The notes under the pieces are model-generated. The model saw only the letters and a list, made by a program, of their open reading frames with translations, was not told where the DNA came from and searched no databases. 64,000 nt of DNA, taken from positions 150,215-214,214 of the forward strand of contig JAFLUZ010000001.1 of assembly GCA_022508535.1 (NCBI GenBank), written 5' to 3'. Shown here in pieces: positions 7,795 to 15,881 of this stretch. The stretch is from Erysipelotrichales bacterium (lineage in GTDB: Bacteria; Bacillota_I; Bacilli_A; RFN20; CAG-826). The stretch's first letter is position 1. Every line of letters begins with the position of its first letter. The position numbers and the translations under genes are program-made.

Positions 7795-8760
7795 ATGAAA
7801 GAAATCATTATAACGAAAGAAAATGAAGGTCAACGTGCGGATAAATTTATCCGTAAGTTTTTAAATGACGCTCCATTATCTTTTATCTACAAAGTATTCC
7901 GTAAAAAAGATGTTAAAGTAAATGGACATTGGATTAAAATAGATTACATTTTAAAAATTAATGATGTTTTAAGAATATATGTTACAGATGAACAATTAAG
8001 CGAGTTTAATAATCCTAAACCAATTGAAAAAGTTAAATTTAATCATGAAATAGTCTATGAAGATGAAAATATTTTAATTGTTAATAAACCAAGAGGTTTA
8101 CTTGTGCATGGCGATTCCGAAGAAAAAAGAATTACACTTGCAAATCAAGTATTAAATTATTTATATTCAAAAGGAGAATATGATCCTAAAAATAGTTTAG
8201 GATTTACACCTGCACCTGCACATCGAATTGATCGTAACACTTCAGGATTAGTGGTGTTTGGAAAAACTATTAAAGCACTTCAAATACTTTTAGATATGTT
8301 TAAAGATAAAGAAAGCTTAGAAAAAACATATCTTGCATTGGTTGTGGATAAATTAGATAAAACAGGAGTAATTAACGCTCCACTTATTAAAGATTCAAAA
8401 TCAGGTCTAGTTCATGTTGATTTCCAAAATAAATTTGCTAAAACTGCAATTAGTGAATATGAAGTAGAGCAATACTTTAAAGATTATACATTAGTAAATG
8501 TTAAAATTTTAACTGGACGTACTCATCAAATAAGAGCCCATATGAAATATATTAACCATCCAGTTGTAGGTGATGGAAAATATGGTGACTTTGCTGTTAA
8601 TAAAATATTTAAAAATGATTTTAATTTTGAAAATCAATTTTTACATGCACGCAAAATTAAATTTATTAATGCAAAAGAAGAATTAAGTTATTTAAATGGA
8701 AAGACTTTTGTTGCTAAATTAAATGATGATGAAGCAAAAATAATTAAATTATTAAAATAA
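7795..8760 (+). CDS. RluA-family 23S rRNA pseudouridine synthase (RluC/RluD-like)
   Basis: A 321-residue enzyme that converts uridine to pseudouridine in large-subunit rRNA. The N-terminus is an S4-like RNA-binding domain (RADKFIRKFLNDA, VNGHWIKIDYIL). The catalytic domain has HRIDRNTSGLVVFGK with the invariant Asp, followed by LEKTYLALV and LTGRTHQIRAHM. The start at 7795 is chosen because AGGTG (7784-7788) is 6 nt upstream; in-frame GTG 7786 and ATG 7789 overlap that RBS. It heads a plus-strand run that continues through the phosphohexomutase. Confidence 0.92.
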   Translation: MKEIIITKENEGQRADKFIRKFLNDAPLSFIYKVFRKKDVKVNGHWIKIDYILKINDVLRIYVTDEQLSEFNNPKPIEKVKFNHEIVYEDENILIVNKPRGLLVHGDSEEKRITLANQVLNYLYSKGEYDPKNSLGFTPAPAHRIDRNTSGLVVFGKTIKALQILLDMFKDKESLEKTYLALVVDKLDKTGVINAPLIKDSKSGLVHVDFQNKFAKTAISEYEVEQYFKDYTLVNVKILTGRTHQIRAHMKYINHPVVGDGKYGDFAVNKIFKNDFNFENQFLHARKIKFINAKEELSYLNGKTFVAKLNDDEAKIIKLLK

Positions 8761-8768
8761 GAGGCATT

Positions 8769-9275
8769 ATGGTATCACTATCGCTTGTATTTATATTTCT
8801 AAATATTTTACTTGTTGTTGGTATTGTCTTTTTAAATTTGCCTAAATCACGTATTATTGCAACATCTTTAGGAATTGTAGATATTGCCCTATTATTTTTT
8901 AAACTATTTGATTCCTATGTTTTAAATAATCAAATAGAAGACTTTTTTATAAATGCCGTTTCTTCGCTTAATCTAACTTCAAGTACGAGTCAATATGTCA
9001 CATTCTTTGCGGGACTTATTGTTCTTTTACAATGGCTAGTTTTGTGGATCACAGTTTACGCTCTTTTAAGACGTTTTATTCCGTATAAGCCGCCAATATT
9101 ATTAACTAAACATGAAAGAAGAATGTTAACAAATGAAGCAGTTTTATGGAAATCTGTTTTATTTATAACCGCTAATATAATGTTAATATATACACTTAGA
9201 ATAGTTAATTATGCAGCAAATCTCGATTTGGGATTTTTGTCATTTTTATTTTCTTTAGGATTTGGGGTGAGATAA
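8769..9275 (+). CDS. Unrecognised membrane protein
   Basis: A 168-residue protein that I do not recognise. It has about five hydrophobic segments (roughly 4-24, 30-50, 76-100, 125-145, 150-166) and a basic loop YKPPILLTKHERRM near 110-123. It starts 8 bp after the pseudouridine synthase and is followed after 1 bp by another unknown membrane gene, so all belong to one transcription unit. Confidence 0.7.
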   Translation: MVSLSLVFIFLNILLVVGIVFLNLPKSRIIATSLGIVDIALLFFKLFDSYVLNNQIEDFFINAVSSLNLTSSTSQYVTFFAGLIVLLQWLVLWITVYALLRRFIPYKPPILLTKHERRMLTNEAVLWKSVLFITANIMLIYTLRIVNYAANLDLGFLSFLFSLGFGVR

Positions 9276-9276
9276 G

Positions 9277-10365
9277 ATGAACGCTCACGAAAAAGTTTTC
9301 CTTCTTGCCGAAATATTTGGTGTTGATGTAACTCGACATATTGATGCAGTTTTAAAAGAAATTGAAGAAACTGAACACTATAAGCAATTAGTAATTAATG
9401 TTGAAATGGCCAACAAATATCAAGTTCCATATACCCAGCAATTCTTAAAAGAATATGATGATTTAAAAATTAATACTATTACTTCAATTAAAGATGCCTT
9501 TGTGGCAAGAGCAAAGATTGATTATTTATATCAAATATCACAACCAAAATATTACATTAATCCAATAATGTTTAATCCTTTAGAAATGTCTACCACTATT
9601 ACGACAATTGGAGAATTACCTTGTTTTTATAAAAATCAAGAAACTACTATTGATGAATTAGTGTTAAATGATGATATCAAACCTAAAGAAAAATTAGATA
9701 TCTTAAATAAAGTAGTAAATAAATGGCATGTAGATGCCAAAGAAACAGTTCTTGATGAAATAAATGTTAAAGTATCAAAAAAGATTCCAATTAATTTTGA
9801 AGGAATTTCTTGGTATTTTAAGCGAGGAATATTTTATCCGCTTGTTGCAATAATTGGCTTAATTATATTTGGTATTACGATATTTTCTTCATCGGATTAT
9901 TTTAAAGAAATTGTACATGGTAATAAAATTACAAGTTACATATTCTTAGTTTATACTATATTCCTATTTGTGTATTTAGTAATTGATTTAATTGATTTTA
10001 ACCTTAATAAAAAATATTTAAGTGAAAAAGATTATTGCCTTTACTATTTGAAGAGTCACGCATATGTTGCTTTAAAAAGTTTAGATGATGCAACATTTCA
10101 AATTAAAAAGGCAATACTTGAGGCACTAAAAGAAAAAAAGAGTGTTAATGTTAATATTACCCGTGTTAACTTTCTTTCTAATTTCCGTCGTATTTTACTT
10201 TTTTTAAATATGAAAGAAGATAGTCAAAAAAGAAAATATAGTGAATCAGTATTAGAAGGATTCTATATTGCTAAAATTGTTTCAATTGCATTACTTTTGC
10301 TTTCATTTTTAGCGTATGCCGCAATTATTACCTTCTCACTTCTTCAAGGAGGTGCAGTAGTATGA
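9277..10365 (+). CDS. Unrecognised protein with three membrane segments
   Basis: A 362-residue protein. The first 180 residues are soluble and charged, with no motif I know. They are followed by membrane segments at about 187-207 and 220-241, a cytosolic stretch, and a last segment at 330-358. Its stop overlaps the next start by 4 bp (ATGA). The gene may encode the membrane part of a small lineage-specific complex with its two neighbours; that is inference from layout only. Confidence 0.7.
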   Translation: MNAHEKVFLLAEIFGVDVTRHIDAVLKEIEETEHYKQLVINVEMANKYQVPYTQQFLKEYDDLKINTITSIKDAFVARAKIDYLYQISQPKYYINPIMFNPLEMSTTITTIGELPCFYKNQETTIDELVLNDDIKPKEKLDILNKVVNKWHVDAKETVLDEINVKVSKKIPINFEGISWYFKRGIFYPLVAIIGLIIFGITIFSSSDYFKEIVHGNKITSYIFLVYTIFLFVYLVIDLIDFNLNKKYLSEKDYCLYYLKSHAYVALKSLDDATFQIKKAILEALKEKKSVNVNITRVNFLSNFRRILLFLNMKEDSQKRKYSESVLEGFYIAKIVSIALLLLSFLAYAAIITFSLLQGGAVV

Positions 10366-11051
10366 TGCTTGATATTTATTTTGATAAACTTCATATTACC
10401 AATCTCGTTGAATTAGGAAAAAATATGTATCTATATCCGGATTTGTCTTATAGTCTTATTATCAATAATGAGTTTATAAATAGACTACAAGAGGAAGAAC
10501 CACAAATATACGCAAAGTTTTGTGAACTACAAGAAATTGAAGATGATGATGAATTTATTTTTAAAGTTAGTTATTTGTTTTGTCCATATATGAGTCTTAG
10601 ATATCGTGGATATTGCTTTGATAAGTTGTCTCATTTAGGTGAAAAAATGATTAATTTTGGGCCTAATATTGACATATATCTTATGGATTTAATTGAAAAA
10701 CATTTGATTTCCTATGTAGCAGAACTTCAAGGACTTAATACGATAACTAAAGAAGAATATATTGCAATAAAGAAAGCGGAAAGAACTTATTTAACAAATC
10801 CTAAAGAAGCTTATTTTTCTTTAGCTTTTGAACTATCAAAATCTACGATTTTGGTGTATTATGATAGAGCGTATATTAATCCTAAAACATTCTTAGAAAT
10901 TATGACGTGTGATGCGAATATTACGAAATTTGCACTTGATTTATCCGAAAATGAATATTTCTTTGCTTGGTTAAAATATTTAAAGTACGATAATCATTTA
11001 AAAAGATATAAAAATTTAGTACAATTTATTGAGGAAAGGGAGAAGAAGTAA
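10362..11051 (+). CDS. Unrecognised soluble protein
   Basis: A 229-residue protein without signal or membrane segment and without a motif I recognise. It is acidic near 60-70 (EIEDDDEF) and rich in aromatic residues. It overlaps the preceding gene by 4 bp, has AGGAGG upstream, and ends exactly where the phosphohexomutase starts, so it is tightly coupled to both. Confidence 0.7.
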   Translation: MMLDIYFDKLHITNLVELGKNMYLYPDLSYSLIINNEFINRLQEEEPQIYAKFCELQEIEDDDEFIFKVSYLFCPYMSLRYRGYCFDKLSHLGEKMINFGPNIDIYLMDLIEKHLISYVAELQGLNTITKEEYIAIKKAERTYLTNPKEAYFSLAFELSKSTILVYYDRAYINPKTFLEIMTCDANITKFALDLSENEYFFAWLKYLKYDNHLKRYKNLVQFIEEREKK

Positions 11052-12761
11052 ATGGATATGATTGAAAAAAATTATCAAAGATGGTTAAATTCTCCAGTTG
11101 TTGATGAAAACACCAAAAATGAAATTAAAAGTATGAATGAAGAAGAAAAGGCAGATGCCTTTTTTAAAGATGCCGAATTTGGCACGGCAGGAATGCGTGG
11201 AATATTAGGTCCAGGTACAAATAGACTTAATATTTTTACTGTAAGAAAATCTACGATTGCCTTTGGAAAATATTTATTAGAAAAATATAAAAAAGATGCA
11301 TGTGTTAGAGGTGTCGTTATATCGCACGACAATAGATTTATGTCGCGTGAATTTACTTTAGACACTGCTGAGACATTAAACAAAATGGGAATCAATACTT
11401 TTATCTTTGATAGTTTAAGACCAACTCCAGAATTATCATTCGCCGTGCGTGAATTACATGCAGTTGGTGGCGTAATGATTACAGCTTCTCATAACCCTAA
11501 AGAATATAATGGCTATAAAGTTTACGACGAAAATGGTTGCCAATTAGTGCCATATCGTATTGAAAGACTTTTAGAAATTTTAGCAACTTTACCAGATGAA
11601 TTATCTTGTGTGGTAGAAGAAGCTGAAGTTAAAGGAAAAAATATTATTCTAGATAAAGAAATTGATGATAAATATGTTGATGCAGTATTAAGCATTAGAT
11701 TAAATCCTGATTTAGATAAGTCAAATTTTAAAGTTGTTTATACACCACAACATGGAACAAGCTTTATTCCTGCGATGAAGATGTTTGAAAAAGCAGGTTA
11801 TAAAGATAATATTTTTCCTGTTGAAAAACAATGCACCCCTGATCCGAATTTTCCAAATACTTTATCACCAAATCCAGAAGAAAAGAGTGCGTATATTGAA
11901 CCAATTAAACTTGCTAAAGATATAGATGCAGATTTAATTGTTATGACTGATCCTGATGCTGATCGCGTTGGATTGGCTTTTAAAAATAAAGATGGAGAAT
12001 ATGAGCTTTTAACTGGTAATCAATCAGGTGGATTATTGATCGACTATATTTTAGGTCAAAGAAAAGAAAAAGGATTACTTTCTAATAAAGGCGTTATGTA
12101 TAACACTATTGTCACTTCAACTTTTGGAACAAAAATTGCAAAAAGCTATGGAGTTAAAACTGTTTCACTTTTAACAGGATTTAAGTTTATTGGTGATGCA
12201 GTAGAAGAGTCATTAAAAAATAATGGACCACATTATGAATTTGGCTATGAAGAATCTTATGGTTGCTTAATTGATACTTTTGCTAGAGATAAAGATGCTC
12301 AACAAGCATTACTTATGTTTGTAGAAATGGCACTTTATCATAAAAGAAATGGAAAAACACTTGATGTTGTAATGGATGAATTACAACAAAAGTTTAATTA
12401 TTATAACGATACACAATTCTCTATTTTCTTTAAAGGCGCAGAAGGTCCAAGTATGATGGATAAATTAATGGATGATTTACGTGGCGATATAAGAGAAATA
12501 GCAGGATTTAAAGTTACAAGAGTTGAAGACTATGAAAATAGCGTGGCGAAAAACTCGAATGGAACAGAAGAATTAATTACTCTTCCAAAATCTAATGTCT
12601 TAAAGTTCTTCCTAGGTGAAGATATTACAATATCAATTCGTCCAAGTGGAACTGAACCAAAATGTAAATTCTATTATGGCGTTAACGCTAAGAGTAAAGA
12701 AGAAGTAAAATCTTTACCTAAGAAATTGCATGATGCATTACTAGAAAAAGTAGGATTATAG
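11052..12761 (+). CDS. pgcA: Phosphoglucomutase/phosphomannomutase
   Basis: A 569-residue alpha-D-phosphohexomutase that interconverts glucose-6-P and glucose-1-P, feeding UDP-glucose and cell-envelope sugar synthesis. Motifs in order: EFGTAGMRG near the N-terminus, the phosphoserine loop GGVMITASHNPKEYNGYK, the metal loop TDPDADRVG, the sugar-binding GYEESYGC and the phosphate-binding ISIRPSGTEPKCKFY. Length is normal for the Firmicutes PgcA type. A terminator follows directly. Confidence 0.93.
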   Translation: MDMIEKNYQRWLNSPVVDENTKNEIKSMNEEEKADAFFKDAEFGTAGMRGILGPGTNRLNIFTVRKSTIAFGKYLLEKYKKDACVRGVVISHDNRFMSREFTLDTAETLNKMGINTFIFDSLRPTPELSFAVRELHAVGGVMITASHNPKEYNGYKVYDENGCQLVPYRIERLLEILATLPDELSCVVEEAEVKGKNIILDKEIDDKYVDAVLSIRLNPDLDKSNFKVVYTPQHGTSFIPAMKMFEKAGYKDNIFPVEKQCTPDPNFPNTLSPNPEEKSAYIEPIKLAKDIDADLIVMTDPDADRVGLAFKNKDGEYELLTGNQSGGLLIDYILGQRKEKGLLSNKGVMYNTIVTSTFGTKIAKSYGVKTVSLLTGFKFIGDAVEESLKNNGPHYEFGYEESYGCLIDTFARDKDAQQALLMFVEMALYHKRNGKTLDVVMDELQQKFNYYNDTQFSIFFKGAEGPSMMDKLMDDLRGDIREIAGFKVTRVEDYENSVAKNSNGTEELITLPKSNVLKFFLGEDITISIRPSGTEPKCKFYYGVNAKSKEEVKSLPKKLHDALLEKVGL

Positions 12762-12765
12762 ATAA

Positions 12766-12789
12766 AAGTCGCTTTATGCGGCTTTTTTT
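12766..12789 (+). terminator. Terminator after the phosphohexomutase
   Basis: Stem AAGTCGC / GCGGCTT around a TTTAT loop, followed by seven T. Confidence 0.75.
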
Positions 12790-12813
12790 GATGGATATCA
12801 TTTGATTAATAGT

Positions 12814-12846
12814 AATCTCAAATTTGTCTCAATTTGAGATTTTTTT
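12814..12846 (+). terminator. Second hairpin with T-run
   Basis: Perfect 11-bp arms AATCTCAAATT / AATTTGAGATT around a 6-nt loop, followed by a run of T. It insulates the toxin locus from upstream transcription. Confidence 0.65.
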
Positions 12847-12875
12847 ACGTTTTTAAACTTTGTCTCAACTATAAG

Positions 12876-12881
12876 TATAAT
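12876..12881 (+). promoter_or_regulatory. -10 element of the candidate toxin mRNA
   Basis: A perfect TATAAT. No good -35 is visible at 16-18 bp. A start near 12888 would give a leader of about 107 nt before the toxin codon. Confidence 0.4.
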
Positions 12882-12910
12882 GAAGGGACGAGAATTGTCT
12901 AGGCGTGCAA

Positions 12911-12929
12911 AACTCCTGCCAGAAAGGAG
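12911..12929 (+). promoter_or_regulatory. Leader hairpin covering a Shine-Dalgarno
   Basis: ACTCCT (12912-12917) can pair with AGGAG (12925-12929). This would hide the RBS of the 12-codon leader ORF in the toxin mRNA. Seen by eye only. Confidence 0.35.
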
Positions 12930-12938
12930 ATGATGTCT

Positions 12939-12977
12939 ATGAGAACTAAAAAGCTCACTGATGGAATCTCTGATTAA
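12939..12977 (+). CDS. 12-residue leader ORF in the toxin mRNA
   Basis: ATG followed by codons for RTKKLTDGISD and a stop, with AAGGAGATGATG just upstream. It ends 17 nt before the toxin start, and the AGGAG of the toxin lies immediately after its stop, so its translation could control access to the toxin RBS. May be fortuitous. Confidence 0.3.
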   Translation: MRTKKLTDGISD

Positions 12978-12994
12978 GAAAGGAGATTTCATTG

Positions 12995-13090
12995 GTGAGT
13001 TTACTTATCAATATTGCAAGTATAATTGTGAATTTAATAAGCATTATAACTACAATTATCGTGAACGTTAGAAATAACAGAAATCGATAG
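12995..13090 (+). CDS. Small hydrophobic peptide, candidate type I toxin
   Basis: A 31-residue peptide starting at GTG (12995) with AGGAGA 8 nt upstream; an in-frame TTG lies one codon earlier. Residues 2-25 form a single Ile/Val-rich membrane helix (SLLINIASIIVNLIS...), with a basic tail VRNNRNR. Size, hydrophobicity and charged tail match membrane toxins of type I systems (Fst/Ldr-like and holin-like toxins), though it is not close to one I can name. A minus-strand terminator and promoter lie just downstream in antisense arrangement. Confidence 0.55.
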   Translation: MSLLINIASIIVNLISIITTIIVNVRNNRNR

Positions 13091-13130
13091 AAAGAAAAAG
13101 CCGCTTAGTTCATTCCATACTTAGGCGGCT
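13090..13130 (-). terminator. Terminator of the candidate antisense RNA
   Basis: Stem with AGCCGC (13099-13104) and GCGGCT (13125-13130), extended by four weaker pairs. On the minus strand it is followed by TTTTTCTTTCT; on the plus strand there is no T-run, so it acts on the minus strand. Confidence 0.65.
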
Positions 13131-13176
13131 AACTAGAAGTAGGAGTTAGTCACTAGATGGATCTAGGACCTTCCTT
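13092..13176 (-). ncRNA. Candidate antisense RNA (antitoxin)
   Basis: A minus-strand transcript of about 85 nt predicted from a promoter at 13212-13183 and an intrinsic terminator at 13130-13090. It would run convergent to the toxin mRNA and pair with its 3' region. Inferred from signals alone. Confidence 0.45.
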
Positions 13177-13182
13177 ATTTAT

Positions 13183-13212
13183 ATTATATAACAATTTAAA
13201 ATAAATTTGTAA
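13183..13212 (-). promoter_or_regulatory. Promoter of the candidate antisense RNA
   Basis: Minus-strand TTACAA (13212-13207) and TATAAT (13188-13183) separated by 18 bp. Confidence 0.45.
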
Positions 13213-13227
13213 TATTTTTAACAATAT

Positions 13228-14034
13228 TTATTTTATTATTTGTTTCAATACATAAACAATTCCATCATGATTGTTATCAAATTCACTAATGATTTTTGCG
13301 TGTTTTTTTGTATCATCATCTGCATTTTGCATTGCAACTGAAATTCCAGAAAGATTAAACATTTCTATATCATTTTGAGCATCTCCAAAAGCAATAATGT
13401 TTTGTGTTGGAATATTAAATAATTTTGCTATATATTCAAGTCCAGATGCTTTAGAAACATAATTGAAATAAATTTCTGAATATGAATTATAAACCCCACC
13501 CCAAAATCTTAAACTTAAATCTTTATGTTTTTTAATAGCGTTTCTAATTTCATCATTATAATCAGTAGAAATGCTTCTTATAATCATTGTCATTGGATTT
13601 TCATCTAAGTTTTGATGAAGATCTCCTTTAATGAGTTCCATGTCATCTAACCAGAAGAATTCACCAAGTATTTCATCATCTTGCACTAGCCACAATTTTT
13701 CATTTGTTTCACACATTACATTATCAATATATTTATCTTTTAAATCTGAATAAATTTCTTTTACTATTTCTTTTGGAAAAGAAAAACATATTTCTTTAAA
13801 ATCAGGAGAATTTGGCACGATAATATTTGCCCCATTATAACAAACAATAGGAGAAGTAAGCTCTAATTCATCATAATACTTTTTAATTGCACGGATTGGT
13901 CTTCCAGAAGCAATAACAATAATATGTCCATCTTTTTGGAGCTTTTTTAAATATTCTTTCGTTTTTGGACAAATCTCTTTTTTATCATTTAAAAGAGTGC
14001 CATCCATGTCAAGTGCAATTAGATACTTATTCAT
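13228..14034 (-). CDS. HAD-superfamily phosphatase, Cof type
   Basis: A 268-residue Cof/YidA-like sugar or cofactor phosphatase. HAD motif I is ALDMDGTLLN (nucleophile Asp), motif II is the Ser in IVIASGRP, and motif IV is AFGDAQNDIEMF, with the C2-type cap between. The start at 14034 is preferred over 14067 because AAAGGA lies just upstream. Substrate is not deducible. It is divergent from a small membrane protein gene. Confidence 0.9.
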   Translation of the reverse strand: MNKYLIALDMDGTLLNDKKEICPKTKEYLKKLQKDGHIIVIASGRPIRAIKKYYDELELTSPIVCYNGANIIVPNSPDFKEICFSFPKEIVKEIYSDLKDKYIDNVMCETNEKLWLVQDDEILGEFFWLDDMELIKGDLHQNLDENPMTMIIRSISTDYNDEIRNAIKKHKDLSLRFWGGVYNSYSEIYFNYVSKASGLEYIAKLFNIPTQNIIAFGDAQNDIEMFNLSGISVAMQNADDDTKKHAKIISEFDNNHDGIVYVLKQIIK

Positions 14035-14086
14035 ATTTTTCCTTTCTATTTTTTTACATATAATCATAAATTTTATTGGTGATTAT

Positions 14087-14356
14087 ATGTTTATTTATCG
14101 AGCCTTTGTATTTGTGGTTGGATTAATTTTAGCCACAACAGGCATGATTTTATTTGTTATATATTTAGCATTATTAAATTATGGATTCACTTTTGGCGAA
14201 TTCATTATTTATCTTTTAAAAACTAAATCTTTTTATTTATTACCTATAGGTATTTTTTTAATGATTTTTAGCTTGTATTTTTCTAAGTTTTGGAAATGGC
14301 TACAAAATTTTAAAGAAGACCGACCGCATCATGGACGCGTTTCAAAGTGGCATTAG
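14087..14356 (+). CDS. Small membrane protein, unrecognised
   Basis: An 89-residue protein from the ATG at 14087 (GGTGAT just upstream). It has two membrane segments (about 5-30 and 45-65) and a basic C-terminal tail. Its last 47 bp overlap the 3' end of the convergent trpS gene. Longer in-frame starts upstream would overlap the HAD gene and are less likely. Confidence 0.55.
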   Translation: MFIYRAFVFVVGLILATTGMILFVIYLALLNYGFTFGEFIIYLLKTKSFYLLPIGIFLMIFSLYFSKFWKWLQNFKEDRPHHGRVSKWH

Positions 14357-15287
14357 AAATTTCACGTGCTCTTTTTGCACCTTTTTCTAATACTTCATCA
14401 ACGTAACCAGAATTCAAATATTCAAAATATCTTTTTTGGAATGGTTCAATTTCCGCAATTACAGCATCGGCGACTGCACGTTTAAATGTACCATAATTTG
14501 CACCTTCAAATTCTTTTTCGGCATCTTCAATGCTTATTCCCTTAAGAGATGCATAAATTGTAAGTAAATTAGAGATACCAGGTTTATTTTCACGATCAAA
14601 CTTGACAATTGCTTCACTATCTGTGACCGCAGACATAATCTTTTTTCTCATTACATTAATATCATCTTTTAAGAAAATATCACCTTTTGGATCCGATTTA
14701 GACATTTTCTTTGTTGGATCAGATAAAGACATAATTCTTGCTCCAACTTTAGTAACGACAGCCTTTGGCATAATTAAAATATCGCCATAACGATTGTTAA
14801 AGCGTTTTACTAAATCGCGAGTTAATTCCACGTGTTGAATTTGATCATCGCCAACTGGAACGATAGTTGCGTCATAAAGTACGATATCTGAAGCCATTAA
14901 AACAGGATATGCAAATAAACCTAAGCCAATTTTTTCTTTATTTAGTTTTTGACTTTTGTCTTTGAATTGTGTCATACGGGATAATTCACCCATATATAGA
15001 TAGTTTTGCATAATGGCATTTAATTCAGCGTGAGCGGAAACATGCGATTGAAGAAAAATATTACATTTATTTGGATCAAGTCCTGCGGCGAGGTAGAAAG
15101 CAGCGATGTCTCTACTATTTGTACGTAATGTTTCAGGTTCAATTGGAAGTGTAAGAGCGTGTAAATCCGCAATAAAGATAAAGCATTCTCCTTGCTCTTG
15201 GAAAGCTTTGAAATTCTTTAATGCTCCAATATAATTACCTAAAGTTAATTGTCCTGTTGGTTTAATTCCGCTTAATATACGTTCCAT
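14310..15287 (-). CDS. trpS: Tryptophanyl-tRNA synthetase
   Basis: A 325-residue class I aminoacyl-tRNA synthetase that charges tRNA-Trp. SGIKPTGQLTLGNYIGA carries the HIGH-equivalent loop, HVELTRDL lies in the middle and KKMSKSDP is the KMSKS loop. Length is normal. It has its own promoter; no T-box leader is visible in the short 5' region, which instead contains a palindrome. Confidence 0.96.
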   Translation of the reverse strand: MERILSGIKPTGQLTLGNYIGALKNFKAFQEQGECFIFIADLHALTLPIEPETLRTNSRDIAAFYLAAGLDPNKCNIFLQSHVSAHAELNAIMQNYLYMGELSRMTQFKDKSQKLNKEKIGLGLFAYPVLMASDIVLYDATIVPVGDDQIQHVELTRDLVKRFNNRYGDILIMPKAVVTKVGARIMSLSDPTKKMSKSDPKGDIFLKDDINVMRKKIMSAVTDSEAIVKFDRENKPGISNLLTIYASLKGISIEDAEKEFEGANYGTFKRAVADAVIAEIEPFQKRYFEYLNSGYVDEVLEKGAKRAREISNATLKRVHDAVGLL

Positions 15288-15312
15288 AATGAACCTCCTA
15301 TATTACCTTTTG

Positions 15313-15341
15313 ATTATATTCTAACAACATAATAAAGTCAA
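15313..15341 (-). promoter_or_regulatory. trpS promoter
   Basis: Minus-strand TTGACT (15341-15336) and TATAAT (15318-15313) with a 17-bp spacer. Confidence 0.65.
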
Positions 15342-15342
15342 T

Positions 15343-15359
15343 TTTACCTATAAGGTAAA
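15343..15359. promoter_or_regulatory. Operator-like palindrome between trpS and spx
   Basis: Perfect arms TTTACCT / AGGTAAA with 3 bp between them, directly adjoining the trpS -35 box and 14 bp from the spx -35. The pattern recalls MntR/DtxR-family boxes, but the regulator is unknown. Confidence 0.45.
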
Positions 15360-15373
15360 TTATAAAAAAATAG

Positions 15374-15402
15374 TTGTTTATTTTGTTAACTATATTTAAA
15401 AT
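15374..15402 (+). promoter_or_regulatory. spx promoter
   Basis: TTGTTT (15374-15379) and TAAAAT (15397-15402) with a 17-bp spacer. Confidence 0.5.
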
Positions 15403-15425
15403 TATGAATAGAGAGAAGTGATAAA

Positions 15426-15860
15426 ATGATTAAAATTTATACATCACCAAGTTGTTCATCATGCCGAAAAGTAAAAAAATGGTTTGAAGAACAAAAAATT
15501 GACTATGTAGAACGTAGCATTTTTTCGCCATCTCTTAATGAAAAAGATATTTACGAAATTTTAGAAAAATCGGAAAATGGCACGGAAGATATTATCTCAT
15601 TAAAATCAAAAGTTGTTAAAGAAAATAAAATTGATTTAGATAAACTAAGCACTAGCCAAATTGTTAGATTTATTTTAGATAATCCTAGTGTATTAAAAAG
15701 GCCTATTATCGTCGATGATTCAAAGATTCAAATAGGCTATAATTCGGAAGAGATAAGAGTATTTATTCCAGAAGAAGTTCGTCGTTTAGCTCGCCTTGCC
15801 TGTGCAAGAGATTTGTGTAAAAAATATGATGATTGCGAGCATAAAAAAGATTATGAATAG
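15426..15860 (+). CDS. spx: Spx-family redox regulator
   Basis: A 144-residue ArsC-fold protein. It has the redox switch CSSCRKVKKWF near the N-terminus, a central SQIVRFILDNPSVLKRPIIVDD and the FIPEEVR segment that contacts the RNA polymerase alpha C-terminal domain. Spx turns on the thiol-stress response when the CxxC is oxidised. The C-terminal tail has extra cysteines (ARDLCKKYDDCEHK). Length is slightly above the 131 of the classical protein. Confidence 0.87.
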   Translation: MIKIYTSPSCSSCRKVKKWFEEQKIDYVERSIFSPSLNEKDIYEILEKSENGTEDIISLKSKVVKENKIDLDKLSTSQIVRFILDNPSVLKRPIIVDDSKIQIGYNSEEIRVFIPEEVRRLARLACARDLCKKYDDCEHKKDYE

Positions 15861-15881
15861 TTAAATGCTATTCATTTTTTT
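15854..15881 (+). terminator. spx terminator
   Basis: GAATAG / CTATTC arms with 7-nt loop and a T-run; the stem contains the spx stop codon. Confidence 0.7.

Noticed and set aside
12798..12992. 64-codon minus-strand ORF across the toxin leader
   Set aside because: It crosses two terminators and a promoter, lacks an RBS and resembles no family.
15288..15425. T-box leader for trpS
   Set aside because: The region is only 138 bp, has its own close promoter and lacks the T-box consensus and specifier stem.
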